Source of the DNA: Actinomycetales bacterium
GTDB taxonomy: Bacteria; Actinomycetota; Actinomycetes; Actinomycetales; Microbacteriaceae
Assembly: GCA_015654575.1 (NCBI GenBank)
Contig: JAATGR010000084.1
Span: forward strand, 1 to 44,924
Reading direction: 5' to 3'
DNA: 44,924 nt
The translations under genes and the position numbers were made by a program. The notes under the pieces are model-generated. The model worked only from the letters and a program-made list of their open reading frames with translations. It did no database searches and was not told where the DNA came from. Shown one piece after another: positions 26,172 through 35,876 of this stretch; positions within the stretch are counted from its first letter, which is position 1; every line of letters starts with the position of its first letter.

Positions 26172-27533
26172 ATGGATGACGAACTCGCCACGGACATCGA
26201 ACGGCGGATGACGGAGCGTTCCCTCGCCCGGCACCGCCTCGGCGCCGAACCGATGGCCGCTCAGTCGGCTTACCGGATCGTCCACGACGAAGCCCTCCTG
26301 GACGGCAACGCGAGACTCAACCTCGCGACGTTCGTCACCACCTGGATGGACGACGAAGCCGACCGGCTCTACTCCGAGACGTTCGATAAGAACATGATCG
26401 ACAAGGACGAATATCCGTCGACAGCGGCCATCGAGGACCGCTGCTGGCGGATCCTCGCCGACCTGTGGCATGCGCCCAACGCGGAGGAGGCGATCGGCAC
26501 CTCCGCGACCGGATCCAGCGAGGCCTGCATGCTCGCCGGTCTCGCCTTCAAACGTCGCTGGCAGCATGCGCGGCGCGCCGCGGGCAAGGACGCATCCCGT
26601 CCGAACCTGGTCATGTCGGCGGCTGTGCAGGTGTGCTGGGAGAAGTTCTGCAACTACTGGGACGTGGAGATGCGGCTCGTGCCGGTCACGGCGGAGCATC
26701 CCGTTTTCGACGGTCACGGCCTCGATGCGTACGTCGATGAGAACACGATCGGCGTCGTCACGATCATGGGAGTGACGTACACCGGCGCATACGAGCCGGT
26801 GCATGAGATCTCACGGGCGCTCGATGCGATCCAGGAGGCGTCCGGCCTGGATGTGCCGATCCACGTCGACGGCGCCTCGGGCGCGATGGTCGCGCCGTTC
26901 CTGCAGCCCGACATCGAATGGGACTTCCGCCTCGAGCGCGTGCACTCGATCTCCACCTCCGGCCATAAGTACGGCGGGGTGTATCCGGGACTGGGATGGA
27001 TCGTCTGGCGCGAGAGCAGATGGCTGCCCGACGATCTCGTCCTGCGCGTCTCGTACCTCGGCGGTGACATGCCGACGTTCGCACTGAACTTCTCCCGCCC
27101 CGGCGCGCAGGTGCTGCTGCAGTACTACATGTTCCTGCGGCTCGGCGTCGCCGGATACACCGCGGTGCAGCAGGGAGCTCAGGATGTCGCGCTGTACCTC
27201 TCGCACGCCATCGGGGCGATGGCGCCGTTCCGATTGATCAGTGAGGGGCGCGACATCCCCGTGTTCGCCTGGACGATGGTCGACGGCCACACGGACAACT
27301 GGGATCTGTATCACCTGAGCGATCGCCTGCGGATGCGGGGCTGGCTGGTCCCCGCCTACCCGCTTCCCGCCGATCTGGAGCAGATCACGGTGCAGCGGAT
27401 CGTCGTGCGCCGCTACCTCTCGATGGACATGGCCGACCGGCTGCTCGCCGACATCACGGCGGAGGTGGCCTACCTCGATCGGCTCGAGGCACCCATGCCC
27501 AAGGAGGGCAGGGCGCCCTCCTTCCACCACTGA
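26172..27533 (+). CDS. gadB: Glutamate decarboxylase (PLP-dependent)
   Basis: TSATGSSEACMLAGLAFKRRWQ, PIHVDGASGAMVAPFL, STSGHKYGGVYPGLGW (PLP lysine). Confidence 0.95.
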   Translation: MDDELATDIERRMTERSLARHRLGAEPMAAQSAYRIVHDEALLDGNARLNLATFVTTWMDDEADRLYSETFDKNMIDKDEYPSTAAIEDRCWRILADLWHAPNAEEAIGTSATGSSEACMLAGLAFKRRWQHARRAAGKDASRPNLVMSAAVQVCWEKFCNYWDVEMRLVPVTAEHPVFDGHGLDAYVDENTIGVVTIMGVTYTGAYEPVHEISRALDAIQEASGLDVPIHVDGASGAMVAPFLQPDIEWDFRLERVHSISTSGHKYGGVYPGLGWIVWRESRWLPDDLVLRVSYLGGDMPTFALNFSRPGAQVLLQYYMFLRLGVAGYTAVQQGAQDVALYLSHAIGAMAPFRLISEGRDIPVFAWTMVDGHTDNWDLYHLSDRLRMRGWLVPAYPLPADLEQITVQRIVVRRYLSMDMADRLLADITAEVAYLDRLEAPMPKEGRAPSFHH

Positions 27534-27615
27534 TCCGCCGCACCGGCCCCGGATGTCACGGCATCGTGGCCGGACGACGGCGACGGGCCGGCGCACCGGA
27601 GCGCAACGGCGCCGG

Positions 27616-27876
27616 TCAGATGAGCGCGAGCTCGCGCAGCTTGGCCTCGACGTCGGCGTTGCTGGGCTCGACCTGGTGCGACGCGTCCGGATAGAGCACG
27701 ACCGGGATGTTCGTGCGACCGGAGATCTCGCGGGCGACCTCGGCAGCGGCCGGATCGGCCTCGAGATCGATGTATTCGTACGCCACGCCGAGCTCATCGA
27801 GCTGCGCTTTCGTGCGGCGGCAGTCACGGCACCACTCGGCGCCGAACATCTTCAGTGCGGAATCATCTGTGCTCAT
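27616..27876 (-). CDS. Glutaredoxin-like (mycoredoxin-type) protein
   Basis: MSTDDSALKMFGAEWCRDCRRTKAQLDELGVAYEYIDLEAD...TNIPVVLYPD; CxxC = CRDC. Confidence 0.88.
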   Translation of the reverse strand: MSTDDSALKMFGAEWCRDCRRTKAQLDELGVAYEYIDLEADPAAAEVAREISGRTNIPVVLYPDASHQVEPSNADVEAKLRELALI

Positions 27877-28048
27877 CTCCCCAGCGTAGAAGCTGTCGGG
27901 ACGCCGTGGGCGGCGGATGTGGACGACCCACGCGTTATCTAACGGATTGCTGAGACTTGTGAGCCGAAGGGGTGTCAGCGGGGACGTACATGCCACGATG
28001 GAAATGTCGTTCGGTCCCCGAGCGCTCGTTCCATGCACGCGGAGGCGG

Positions 28049-29200
28049 ATGCACATGCAGGTCACGGTCGTCGTGCCGACGTTCAATGAAGCCCCCAATG
28101 TTGCAGAGCTGGTCCAGCGCGTCGCGGCATCCGCCCACGGCTACGAGGTCGATGTCCTCTTCGTCGACGACTCCACCGACGACACGCCTCGCGTGATCGA
28201 GCAGGTCGCGGCATCCGCATCGGTTCCCGTGCGCGTGATCCACCGGACGAACCCGGTCGGCGGTCTGAGCGGCGCGGTCACCACAGGGCTTTCGCATGCC
28301 ACCGCCGACGTCTGTGTCGTGATGGACGGCGATCTGCAGCATCCGCCGGAGGACATCGCACGCCTGGTCACCCGCTATCGTCGCGGCGACGTCGACATGG
28401 TCGTCGCGTCCCGCTACACCGAAGACGGCCACTCCGACGGCCTGGACGGCGGATCGCGAGTGCTCGTCTCCCGCGGTTCGACAATGGTCACCAAGGCGAT
28501 GTTCCCCATCCGCTTGAAGGACGTCACCGACCCGATGACGGGCTTCTTCCTCGTGGACCGTCGCGCGATCAACCTCGAGCAGCTCAAGCCCCGCGGCTTC
28601 AAGATCCTGTTGGAGATCCTCGCCCGCGAGCCGTTGCGCGTCGCCGAGATCCCCTTCACCTTCGCCTCCCGGCATGCGGGCGAGTCGAAGGCGACCTTCG
28701 GGCAGGGGCTGAGCTTCGTCCTGCAGCTGACGGCCCTCCGGTTCGGCAAGATGTCGCTGTTCGCGCTGATCGGCGCGTTCGGCGCAGTCGCCAACCTCGC
28801 GATCGTCTGGCTGCTGTCGCATAACGGCGTCGGCAACACCATGTCGATGATCGTCGCGGCGGAGATCACGATCCTCGCGAACTTCCTGCTGCAGGAGCGC
28901 TTCGTCTTCCAGGACATGCGTGCAGAGGCATCCGGGGTCATCAACCGGTTCGCGAAGTCGTTTGCATTCAACAACGTCGAGTTGATCATCCGCATCCCGC
29001 TGACCGCCCTGATGATCTCGAGCTGGCATCTCTCCGTCGTCATCGCCACGGCGATCACCCTCATCGCCGCGTTCGTCGTGCGGTTCCTGTTCCACTCGCT
29101 CGTGGTCTACGCGCCGCGCCGCGCTGCGCGCAAGACGTCCCCGGCGTCGCGGCTGGTCGAAGAGCTCGACCGGCAGTCGTATTCCCCCGGCGAGCTCTGA
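28049..29200 (+). CDS. GT2 glycosyltransferase fused to GtrA-like membrane domain (dolichol-phosphate mannosyltransferase-like)
   Basis: VVVPTFNEAPNVAELV, DVLFVDDSTDDTP, VMDGDLQHPPEDI, then a C-terminal GtrA-like 4-TM region. Confidence 0.92.
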   Translation: MHMQVTVVVPTFNEAPNVAELVQRVAASAHGYEVDVLFVDDSTDDTPRVIEQVAASASVPVRVIHRTNPVGGLSGAVTTGLSHATADVCVVMDGDLQHPPEDIARLVTRYRRGDVDMVVASRYTEDGHSDGLDGGSRVLVSRGSTMVTKAMFPIRLKDVTDPMTGFFLVDRRAINLEQLKPRGFKILLEILAREPLRVAEIPFTFASRHAGESKATFGQGLSFVLQLTALRFGKMSLFALIGAFGAVANLAIVWLLSHNGVGNTMSMIVAAEITILANFLLQERFVFQDMRAEASGVINRFAKSFAFNNVELIIRIPLTALMISSWHLSVVIATAITLIAAFVVRFLFHSLVVYAPRRAARKTSPASRLVEELDRQSYSPGEL

Positions 29201-29227
29201 GAGCACCGCGCTCGCGCGCCGCGACAG

Positions 29228-30370
29228 TCAGCCCACGCGGGAGATGAACTCGCTCAGCGTCGTCCCGTAGTTAATCCGAATGCAGGGCAGCTCGAGTTTG
29301 TTCGTGCCGGCTGTGACATATCCCTGGTTGATCGTCCGGGCCATCTCGTATCCGGCCTCGCGCAGTCCCTCCTCCGCGGTCGCACTGTAATCCCCGAAGG
29401 GGTACGCCATGACCTCCTTCGCGCCGAGGATCTGCGAGGAGATGTTCATGTCGGCGACAATCTGATCGACCGTGTCGTTGACCATCCGTCCCTTGCCGTT
29501 GGGACCGGCGTCGTGCATGTCGTTGGTGTGCGAGCGCTGCAGCACATACGTCGACGGTGACCCCTCGCTGCGCCATTTGGTGATCACGAAGGAGGTCGAC
29601 AGCAGCCGGTACGTGTCGATGATCGGCACGCCCTCCGTCAGCCAGGTGATGTCGGCGTCGTCGTCGGTGACGATGACTGACCTGTGCGGGACCCACAGCC
29701 TGCCGTCGATGAACGCGCTGAGCTCGTCCCAAGTGGGCAGATAGAACTGGTTCTGGGCCAGGTAGGACATCTGCGCGTCGAAGTCGCCGGTGTAGACGTA
29801 GTTCAGCCGGAGCGAGTTGCTCTCCCCCTCGGGCTTGGTCGTGAACTGGTGGTACATCAGGATCGGCACGCGGGAGGCCTCGGCGGTGACCTCGGGTGTG
29901 GTCTTCCAGGCGCCGTGCAGGGTGATCTGCTGACCGGTGCAGGCGACGACGTCGGCGCCGTTGACACGGTTCGGGATGTCGTACGCCGCCGCGGCTGCCG
30001 CTGTCGCGTACCAGCCGGCGAAGACCTCGCCGGCGCGGGTGGGGATCGGCAGGTAGGCGTAGAGCCGGCCCTGCGTCTGCAGCTGAGGGGCCTCGGCGAT
30101 GCCATCGCCGTCGAAGCTGACCGCACAGGCGTCGGGGTCTGTCGTGGTCGCGAGCAGCTGTTGCGCGGCGGTGCGCGGTGTCTGCGTCGGGGTCGGTGTG
30201 GCCTCGGCGGATGTCGGAGATCCGCCTGCCCCTGCGGTGGCGTGGACGACACCGACCACGCCGACCAGGCCGACCGCGAGCGCCACGACGGAGACGATCG
30301 TCGCAGTCATCCGCCGTCGGCGCCGTGTCGAGAGGCGTGTCGTCCGCCGGGCGCGCCGCGTCGGCTCCAT
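29228..30370 (-). CDS. Polysaccharide deacetylase family protein, membrane anchored
   Basis: N-terminal RRRRR-TM anchor; PILMYHQF, VIVTDDDADITW, GAKEVMAYPFGDYS. Confidence 0.82.
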   Translation of the reverse strand: MEPTRRARRTTRLSTRRRRRMTATIVSVVALAVGLVGVVGVVHATAGAGGSPTSAEATPTPTQTPRTAAQQLLATTTDPDACAVSFDGDGIAEAPQLQTQGRLYAYLPIPTRAGEVFAGWYATAAAAAAYDIPNRVNGADVVACTGQQITLHGAWKTTPEVTAEASRVPILMYHQFTTKPEGESNSLRLNYVYTGDFDAQMSYLAQNQFYLPTWDELSAFIDGRLWVPHRSVIVTDDDADITWLTEGVPIIDTYRLLSTSFVITKWRSEGSPSTYVLQRSHTNDMHDAGPNGKGRMVNDTVDQIVADMNISSQILGAKEVMAYPFGDYSATAEEGLREAGYEMARTINQGYVTAGTNKLELPCIRINYGTTLSEFISRVG

Positions 30371-30533
30371 GTCGTCCCCCCAGGTGTGCGTCCGGCCCCC
30401 GCCGGTTCGGGTCGCGGCGTCGGCGCCGCACCGGAGTGATCATAACCGGCTGAGAGGGCGCGCACGTAGACTGATGCGGCCCCGCCGCGATGCGCGCGCC
30501 GCCGCCGCATCCTCGAGTCGAATGGACCGCGCC

Positions 30534-32228
30534 ATGTCCTCTGCCACCGATGCCTACCGTCGCGCCCGTGACCTTCTGCTGGACCGGGCGGGCGATCCTC
30601 GGGCCGCGCACGCCGAGTTCCGCTGGCCGGACGTCGGCGACCACTTCAACTGGGCCGTCGACTGGTTCGACGAGATCGCGACCGGCAATGACCGGATCGC
30701 GCTGCGCGTGCTCGAAGAGGACGGCTCCGAGGCCACACGCACCTTCGACGAGATGCGCCGGGCGTCCAATCGGGTCGCGAACTGGTTCACCTCGCTCGGC
30801 GGGCGCCGCGGCGACCTGGTCATGCTGATGATCGACAACCGGGTCGAGCTGTGGGAGACGATGCTGGCGGTCATGAAGCTCGGCGCGGTCATCCTGCCGA
30901 CCTCCATCGTGCTCGGGCCGGAAGATCTGGCCGAGCGCATCGAACGCGCCAACGTGCGCGCGGTCGTAGCGGACGGCGTCGACGCCGCCAAGTTCGACCA
31001 GCTGGAGCCGGCCCTGATCCGGGTCGTGGTCGGCGGGCACCGCGACGGGTGGAGCTCCTTCGCGGATGCGGACGCCGCTTCCGACGCCGCGCCGGGTGTC
31101 GTCGTCGACTCGACCGACGCCGCGATCGTCTACTTCACGAGCGGCACCACGTCGCGCCCGAAGATCGTCGAGCACACGCACGTCTCATATCCGGTCGGGC
31201 ATCTGAGCACGACCTACTGGATCGGGGTGCGTCCCGGTGATGTGCACATGACGATCAGCGCCCCCGGCTGGGGCAAGCACGCCTGGAGCCTGTTCTTCGC
31301 GCCGTGGATCGCCGAGGCGACCATCTTCGTCTACAACTACCGACGGTTCGACGCGGTCGCCCTGGTCGACAGGCTCGACGAGGCGGGGGTGAACACCTTC
31401 TGCGCACCCCCGACGGTGTGGCGGATGCTGATCCAGGCCGACCTCGAACGCCGGCCTAGGGCGCTGCGAGAGCTGCTGTCCGCCGGCGAGCCGCTCAACC
31501 CGGAGGTCATCGCGACGATCGAGCGCTGGTGGGGCATCCAGATCCGCGACGGCTATGGCCAGACCGAGCTGACCGCGGTGATCGGCAACACTCCGGGGGT
31601 CGCGCTGAAGCCCGGTTCGATGGGGCACGCGCTCCCCGGCGTCGACGTCATCCTGATCGACCCGCTCACCGGCGAGCACGGCGACGAGGGGGAGATCTGC
31701 CTGCCGTTGGCGCCGGTGCGTCCGCTGAGTCTAATGACCGGCTACGTCGGCGAGCCCGACCGCACCGCGGACGTGGAGCACGACGGCTATTACCATACGA
31801 GCGATGTCGCCAGCCGCGATGCGGACGGATTCCTGACCTTTGTCGGGCGCACGGACGATGTGTTCAAGGCGAGCGACTTCAAGGTGTCTCCGTTCGAGGT
31901 CGAGTCGATCCTGCTGGAACACCCGGCAGTGGCGGAGGCCGGCGTGGTGGGCGCCCCCGACGAGCTGCGCTTGAACGTCGTGAAGGCGTATGTGTCGGTG
32001 GCGGCGGGTGCCACCGCGGACGCGGCGACGGCGCGGAGCATCCTCGCCCACGCCCGCGAGCACATGCCGCCGTACATGCGTGTGCGGCGGGTGGAGTTCT
32101 TCGACTTGCCGAAGACGATCTCCGGCAAGATCCGACGGGTCGAGTTGCGCGAACGCGAGACGGCGGCGGCGGGCACGCGGATCGAGACGGAGTTCCGTGA
32201 AGCCGATTTTCCCGGCCTGAAGGGCTGA
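30534..32228 (+). CDS. AMP-dependent acyl-CoA synthetase/ligase
   Basis: VYFTSGTTSRPKIVEHTH, DGYGQTELTAVIG, SGKIRRVELRERE. Confidence 0.93.
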   Translation: MSSATDAYRRARDLLLDRAGDPRAAHAEFRWPDVGDHFNWAVDWFDEIATGNDRIALRVLEEDGSEATRTFDEMRRASNRVANWFTSLGGRRGDLVMLMIDNRVELWETMLAVMKLGAVILPTSIVLGPEDLAERIERANVRAVVADGVDAAKFDQLEPALIRVVVGGHRDGWSSFADADAASDAAPGVVVDSTDAAIVYFTSGTTSRPKIVEHTHVSYPVGHLSTTYWIGVRPGDVHMTISAPGWGKHAWSLFFAPWIAEATIFVYNYRRFDAVALVDRLDEAGVNTFCAPPTVWRMLIQADLERRPRALRELLSAGEPLNPEVIATIERWWGIQIRDGYGQTELTAVIGNTPGVALKPGSMGHALPGVDVILIDPLTGEHGDEGEICLPLAPVRPLSLMTGYVGEPDRTADVEHDGYYHTSDVASRDADGFLTFVGRTDDVFKASDFKVSPFEVESILLEHPAVAEAGVVGAPDELRLNVVKAYVSVAAGATADAATARSILAHAREHMPPYMRVRRVEFFDLPKTISGKIRRVELRERETAAAGTRIETEFREADFPGLKG

Positions 32229-32299
32229 CCCGGCGGTACTGTGGCGGTGGTGCGAGGTCTCCTGATCCCACCGATCGTCGGTTGGAGGAGGGGAGTCGG

Positions 32300-32833
32300 A
32301 TGCCGCATCCGCGCTCTGCGCACGAGGCGACAGCCAGCGAGGTCGAACTCGTCATCGGGGCGTGGCGTCACGAGCTCCCCGACGTCGACTTCTCGCCGCT
32401 GGAGATCTTCTCCCGGCTGCGTCGCCTCGCCTGGTCTCTTCAGGCGGAGCGTGCGCGCTCGTTCGAACGGGCGGGGCTCGAGACCTGGGAGTTCGAGATC
32501 CTGTCGAGCCTGTGCGTCGCCCCGCACGGGATGTCCACCCCGTCGGAGCTGAGCGCTCTGACCCGGACGCCGTCCGCGACGATGGCGAACCGCGCCGACC
32601 GGCTGGAGCAGCGCGGATACGTGGCCCGCCGGTGGAACCCCGATGACACGCGCAGCCGGATCGTGCGCATCACGCCTGAGGGGCGTCAGGCCGCGGAGCG
32701 TGCGATGCGCGAGCTCGTCGCGGCCGAGACGCGGATGCTGGGCGCGCTCACCGCGGGACAGCGCGAGCAGCTCGCTGAGCTGCTGCGCGTGCTCGGCGCC
32801 GAACGTGACCTCGAGAAGGTCCGGAGACCCTGA
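32300..32833 (+). CDS. MarR-family transcriptional regulator
   Basis: LSALTRTPSATMANRADRLEQRGYVARRWNPDDTRSRIVRITPEGRQ. Confidence 0.93.
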   Translation: MPHPRSAHEATASEVELVIGAWRHELPDVDFSPLEIFSRLRRLAWSLQAERARSFERAGLETWEFEILSSLCVAPHGMSTPSELSALTRTPSATMANRADRLEQRGYVARRWNPDDTRSRIVRITPEGRQAAERAMRELVAAETRMLGALTAGQREQLAELLRVLGAERDLEKVRRP

Positions 32834-32850
32834 GCCGATGCCGGGGCGCG

Positions 32851-33648
32851 TTACTTCGGCTCGTGGTACTCGGCGGTGCCGCGCTTCCAGTACCCGCGGA
32901 TGGTGACCTGATCGTTCGACAGGCCCCAGCGATCCAGGAGCAGCGCGCGGCCGGGTTTCACCGCGGAGGCCTCGGCGGCGACGAAACCGAAGACGGAACC
33001 TGCCGGCCGGGCATCCGCCGGGATGCCGTTGAGCCTTGCCGCCAGTGCGGTGCCGGCGGCTGCGCCGTCGCGGTGCACGTACTCGACGCGGATCCCTGCG
33101 GGCGCCTCGACGGGGACGTCGTGCTCCGCGTCCGCCGTCTCGATCAGCACGAGGCCGGTCGCAGCAGGACCGGCGAGGGCAAGGAAGCGTCGGATCGCGG
33201 GGATCGCGGTCTCGTCCCCGGCGAGGAGCCAGGAATCGGGGCTTCCGGTCAGGACTTTCGAGCCGCGGGGTCCGCCCTGGCCGATCATCGCCCCGAGGGG
33301 TGCGGTGGCGGCCCAGGGGGCGGCGATTCCGGCATCGCCGTGCACGGCGAACTCGAGGTCCAGCCATCCTTCGTCCGCGTTCCACGCGAGCGGCGTGTAT
33401 TCGCGCGACGGCGCCTCACGGAAGCCCGCGACATCCGCGGGGTCGATCTCGCCAGCTGGGAAGAACAGGCGGATGTGGTCGTCCGAGCCGGTGGAGGCGA
33501 AGCCGGAGAGGTCCGCGCCTTCCAGCCGCACCCGCACATAACCGGGCGCGACCCATTCCCGCGATGCCAGGCGCAGGACACGGAAGCGAAGTTCGTGCCC
33601 CTCGCGCTCGAAACCGAATTCTGATCCTGATGTCACGGGAATGCTCAT
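32851..33648 (-). CDS. Siderophore-interacting protein (SIP family, FAD-binding)
   Basis: SREYTPLAWN, DLEFAVHGDAGIAAPWAATAPLG, WLLAGDETAIPAIRRFL, GYWKRGTAEYHEPK. Confidence 0.9.
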   Translation of the reverse strand: MSIPVTSGSEFGFEREGHELRFRVLRLASREWVAPGYVRVRLEGADLSGFASTGSDDHIRLFFPAGEIDPADVAGFREAPSREYTPLAWNADEGWLDLEFAVHGDAGIAAPWAATAPLGAMIGQGGPRGSKVLTGSPDSWLLAGDETAIPAIRRFLALAGPAATGLVLIETADAEHDVPVEAPAGIRVEYVHRDGAAAGTALAARLNGIPADARPAGSVFGFVAAEASAVKPGRALLLDRWGLSNDQVTIRGYWKRGTAEYHEPK

Positions 33649-33670
33649 AAACGCAGGCTAACCCGGATCC

Positions 33671-33707
33671 CATGACGGTGAGGCGATGCAGACGCCTCAC
33701 CGTCATG
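33671..33707. terminator. Intergenic hairpin, 15-bp perfect arms
   Basis: CATGACGGTGAGGCG (33671-33685) / CGCCTCACCGTCATG (33693-33707) with a 7-nt loop, between two minus-strand genes. Confidence 0.75.
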
Positions 33708-33716
33708 GTCGGTCGC

Positions 33717-34817
33717 TCAGAAGACGACGACGGGCTTGAGGACCTCGCCCGACTCGCTGTCGGCGAAGGCGGTGTTCAGCTCGTCGAAGGGGTAGGTCTT
33801 CACGAGCTTGTCGAACGGGAACGCGCCGGCGCGGTTCAGCGCGATCAGCTCGGGGATGAACAGCTGGGGCACGGAGTCGCCCTCGACGACCCAGGTGATC
33901 TTGATCGCGCGGGCCAGCGCGCTGGGCAGGTCGATGACGCCCTCGCTGCCCGCCTTCGATGCGCCGAGCGCGCCGGCATGCCCGGACGGGGCGACCGCGT
34001 CGATCATCTGGCGGAAGACGCGGGCGTTCCCGGTCGTGTCCAGCGCGGTCTGCGTGCCGCCTCCGGTGATCTCCAGAATGCGTGCGACGGCATCCTCTTT
34101 CGCGCTGTTGATGACGTGCGTGGCTCCCAGCTCGGTCGCCAGCGCCAGGCGGCCATCGTTGATGTCGACCGCGATGATCGTGCCGACGCGGCTCGCCACC
34201 GCGGCCAGGAGCGCCGAGAGTCCGACGGCGCCGGTGCCGAAGACCACGAAGCTGCCGCCCGGGCCCGGCTTGAGGACGTTGAGGACCGCGCCGGATCCGG
34301 TCTGGATGCCGCAGCCGAGCGGGCCGGCGAGCTCCAGCGGGAAGTCCTCGGGGATCTTCACGACGCTGCGCACCGAGGCGTTGACCAGCTCGGCGAACGA
34401 GGACTGGCCGAAGAAGTGCGACTTGACCGGCGAGCCGTCCGGGTAGGAGAAGGCGGTGGTGCCGTCGGGGCGGCCGCCGGCGAAGTTGTGCACGTAGAGG
34501 TTCTGGCAGTACGAAGGATGCCCGGTCAGGCACTGCGCGCAGGTGCCGCAGCTGTTCACGCTGAGGACGACGTGATCGCCGGGCTGCAGGTGGCTCACGC
34601 CGGGGCCGATCCTCTCCACGATCCCCGCGCCCTCATGGCCGAGCACGATCGGTGGCTGGGTGGGCATCCACCCGTCGCGTACGACGGCGTCGGTGTGGCA
34701 CACGCCGGTGGCGACGATGCGGACCTGCACCTCGTTCGCCTCCGGTTCCCCGATCTCCAGGTCACGGATCTGCAGCGGTTTGCCGAACTCTTCGACGACG
34801 GCGGCCTTGATGGTCAT
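33717..34817 (-). CDS. Zinc-dependent (aryl-)alcohol dehydrogenase, AdhC-like
   Basis: TGVCHTDAVVRDGWMP, GHEGAGIVERIGPGV, FGTGAVGLSALLAA. Confidence 0.92.
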   Translation of the reverse strand: MTIKAAVVEEFGKPLQIRDLEIGEPEANEVQVRIVATGVCHTDAVVRDGWMPTQPPIVLGHEGAGIVERIGPGVSHLQPGDHVVLSVNSCGTCAQCLTGHPSYCQNLYVHNFAGGRPDGTTAFSYPDGSPVKSHFFGQSSFAELVNASVRSVVKIPEDFPLELAGPLGCGIQTGSGAVLNVLKPGPGGSFVVFGTGAVGLSALLAAVASRVGTIIAVDINDGRLALATELGATHVINSAKEDAVARILEITGGGTQTALDTTGNARVFRQMIDAVAPSGHAGALGASKAGSEGVIDLPSALARAIKITWVVEGDSVPQLFIPELIALNRAGAFPFDKLVKTYPFDELNTAFADSESGEVLKPVVVF

Positions 34818-35084
34818 TGCGTGCTCCTTGTCTTCGACGCGCCCTGAATGCCGGGCGTTATGTCCTCTGGAAGAATACGTCGGCACGGCGGCCGTGCGTC
34901 AGTCGTTCGGAGTGTTCCGCGGCGGGCTCATCCGACTCGTCCGGGGGGAGTGCGTACCCTCATGTGCGGGCTCTTCGGCCTCCTCCGGAACGGGGGTTCG
35001 TGCGGGCGTCCGTGCGGCGGGGATCCGGGGCTTTCGACGCTGTGTCCAGGGCTGTGGCCGTGCCGGGGGCCGTCTCGGGGGACG

Positions 35085-35825
35085 TCAGCGCGTGGCGTCC
35101 AGTGCGGCTGCGGCCATCCAGGGACCGGTCCACCAACTCCGCCAGCCGAGCCGGACGGGCCCGGCCACGGTCAGGCCGAGTCGGCGGAGCTCGTCGGCGA
35201 ACTCGCGGGTTCGCTGGATGTCGAAGATGATCAGACGACCGTCCGGGGCGAGGACCCGGACCGCTTCCTCGATCGCGGTACGGCGTCCCTCTGCGGTGGG
35301 CAGGTTGTGGATCGACAGGCTCGCGGTAACCAGCGCGAATCTGCCATCGTCGTAGGGCAGGCGGGTCATGTCGCCGGTATCGAAGCGGATCCGGTCGTCG
35401 ACGTCGTTCAGCGTCGCGTTGTCCGTCGCGGCTTCGCGGGAATTCCCCGATTGGTCGACGGTGCGCCAGAGGTCGATACCGGTGACTCGGACGTCGGGGA
35501 ATCGAGCCGCGATCATGATCGAGACCGCGCCGCGTCCGCAGCCGAGGTCCAGCGCCTCCTCACCGGGTCGGAGGGAGGCTCCTCGCAGCCGGCGATCCCA
35601 TATCACGAACTTGCCCCGCAGCGACGCGTACCAATAGAGGGCGGCGCCGAGCAGGTTCAGCACGGCGCACGCGGCGAAATACGCGGACAGTGCGGTCATC
35701 CACCATCCACCGTCCCAGACGGCGAACGCCACGCCGACCGCGATCGATGCGGCGGAGATGCCGATCCACAGCCACGGCACCCAGGGCGCATCGATGCCGT
35801 AGTCCCCGCGTGGCCTCGCCGGCAT
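35085..35825 (-). CDS. Membrane-anchored class I SAM-dependent methyltransferase
   Basis: N-terminal TM segments, then ALDLGCGRGAVSIMIAARFPDVRVTGIDLW. Confidence 0.88.
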   Translation of the reverse strand: MPARPRGDYGIDAPWVPWLWIGISAASIAVGVAFAVWDGGWWMTALSAYFAACAVLNLLGAALYWYASLRGKFVIWDRRLRGASLRPGEEALDLGCGRGAVSIMIAARFPDVRVTGIDLWRTVDQSGNSREAATDNATLNDVDDRIRFDTGDMTRLPYDDGRFALVTASLSIHNLPTAEGRRTAIEEAVRVLAPDGRLIIFDIQRTREFADELRRLGLTVAGPVRLGWRSWWTGPWMAAAALDATR

Positions 35826-35838
35826 TGCGACCTCCTGA

Positions 35839-35854
35839 TACTAAAGTTTGAGTA
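35839..35854. promoter_or_regulatory. Candidate PadR-type operator in divergent promoter
   Basis: TACTAAAGTTTGAGTA: imperfect dyad (12/16 symmetric) between the divergent methyltransferase and PadR genes. Confidence 0.45.
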
Positions 35855-35876
35855 AACACTACGACGGAGGGGCTCG

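Noticed and set aside
29271-31181. 636-aa minus-strand ORF
   Set aside because: Overlaps the deacetylase and acyl-CoA synthetase in non-coding frames. No coherent domain.
31790-33385. 531-aa minus-strand ORF
   Set aside because: Covers three real genes in a shadow frame.
33671-33707. Apparent near-identical ORF starts MTVRRLHRLTVMGSG and MTVRRCRRLTVMVGR on opposite strands, suggesting a duplicated peptide gene
   Set aside because: Explained by a single 15-bp-arm intergenic inverted repeat read from both strands. Treated as a terminator-like hairpin.
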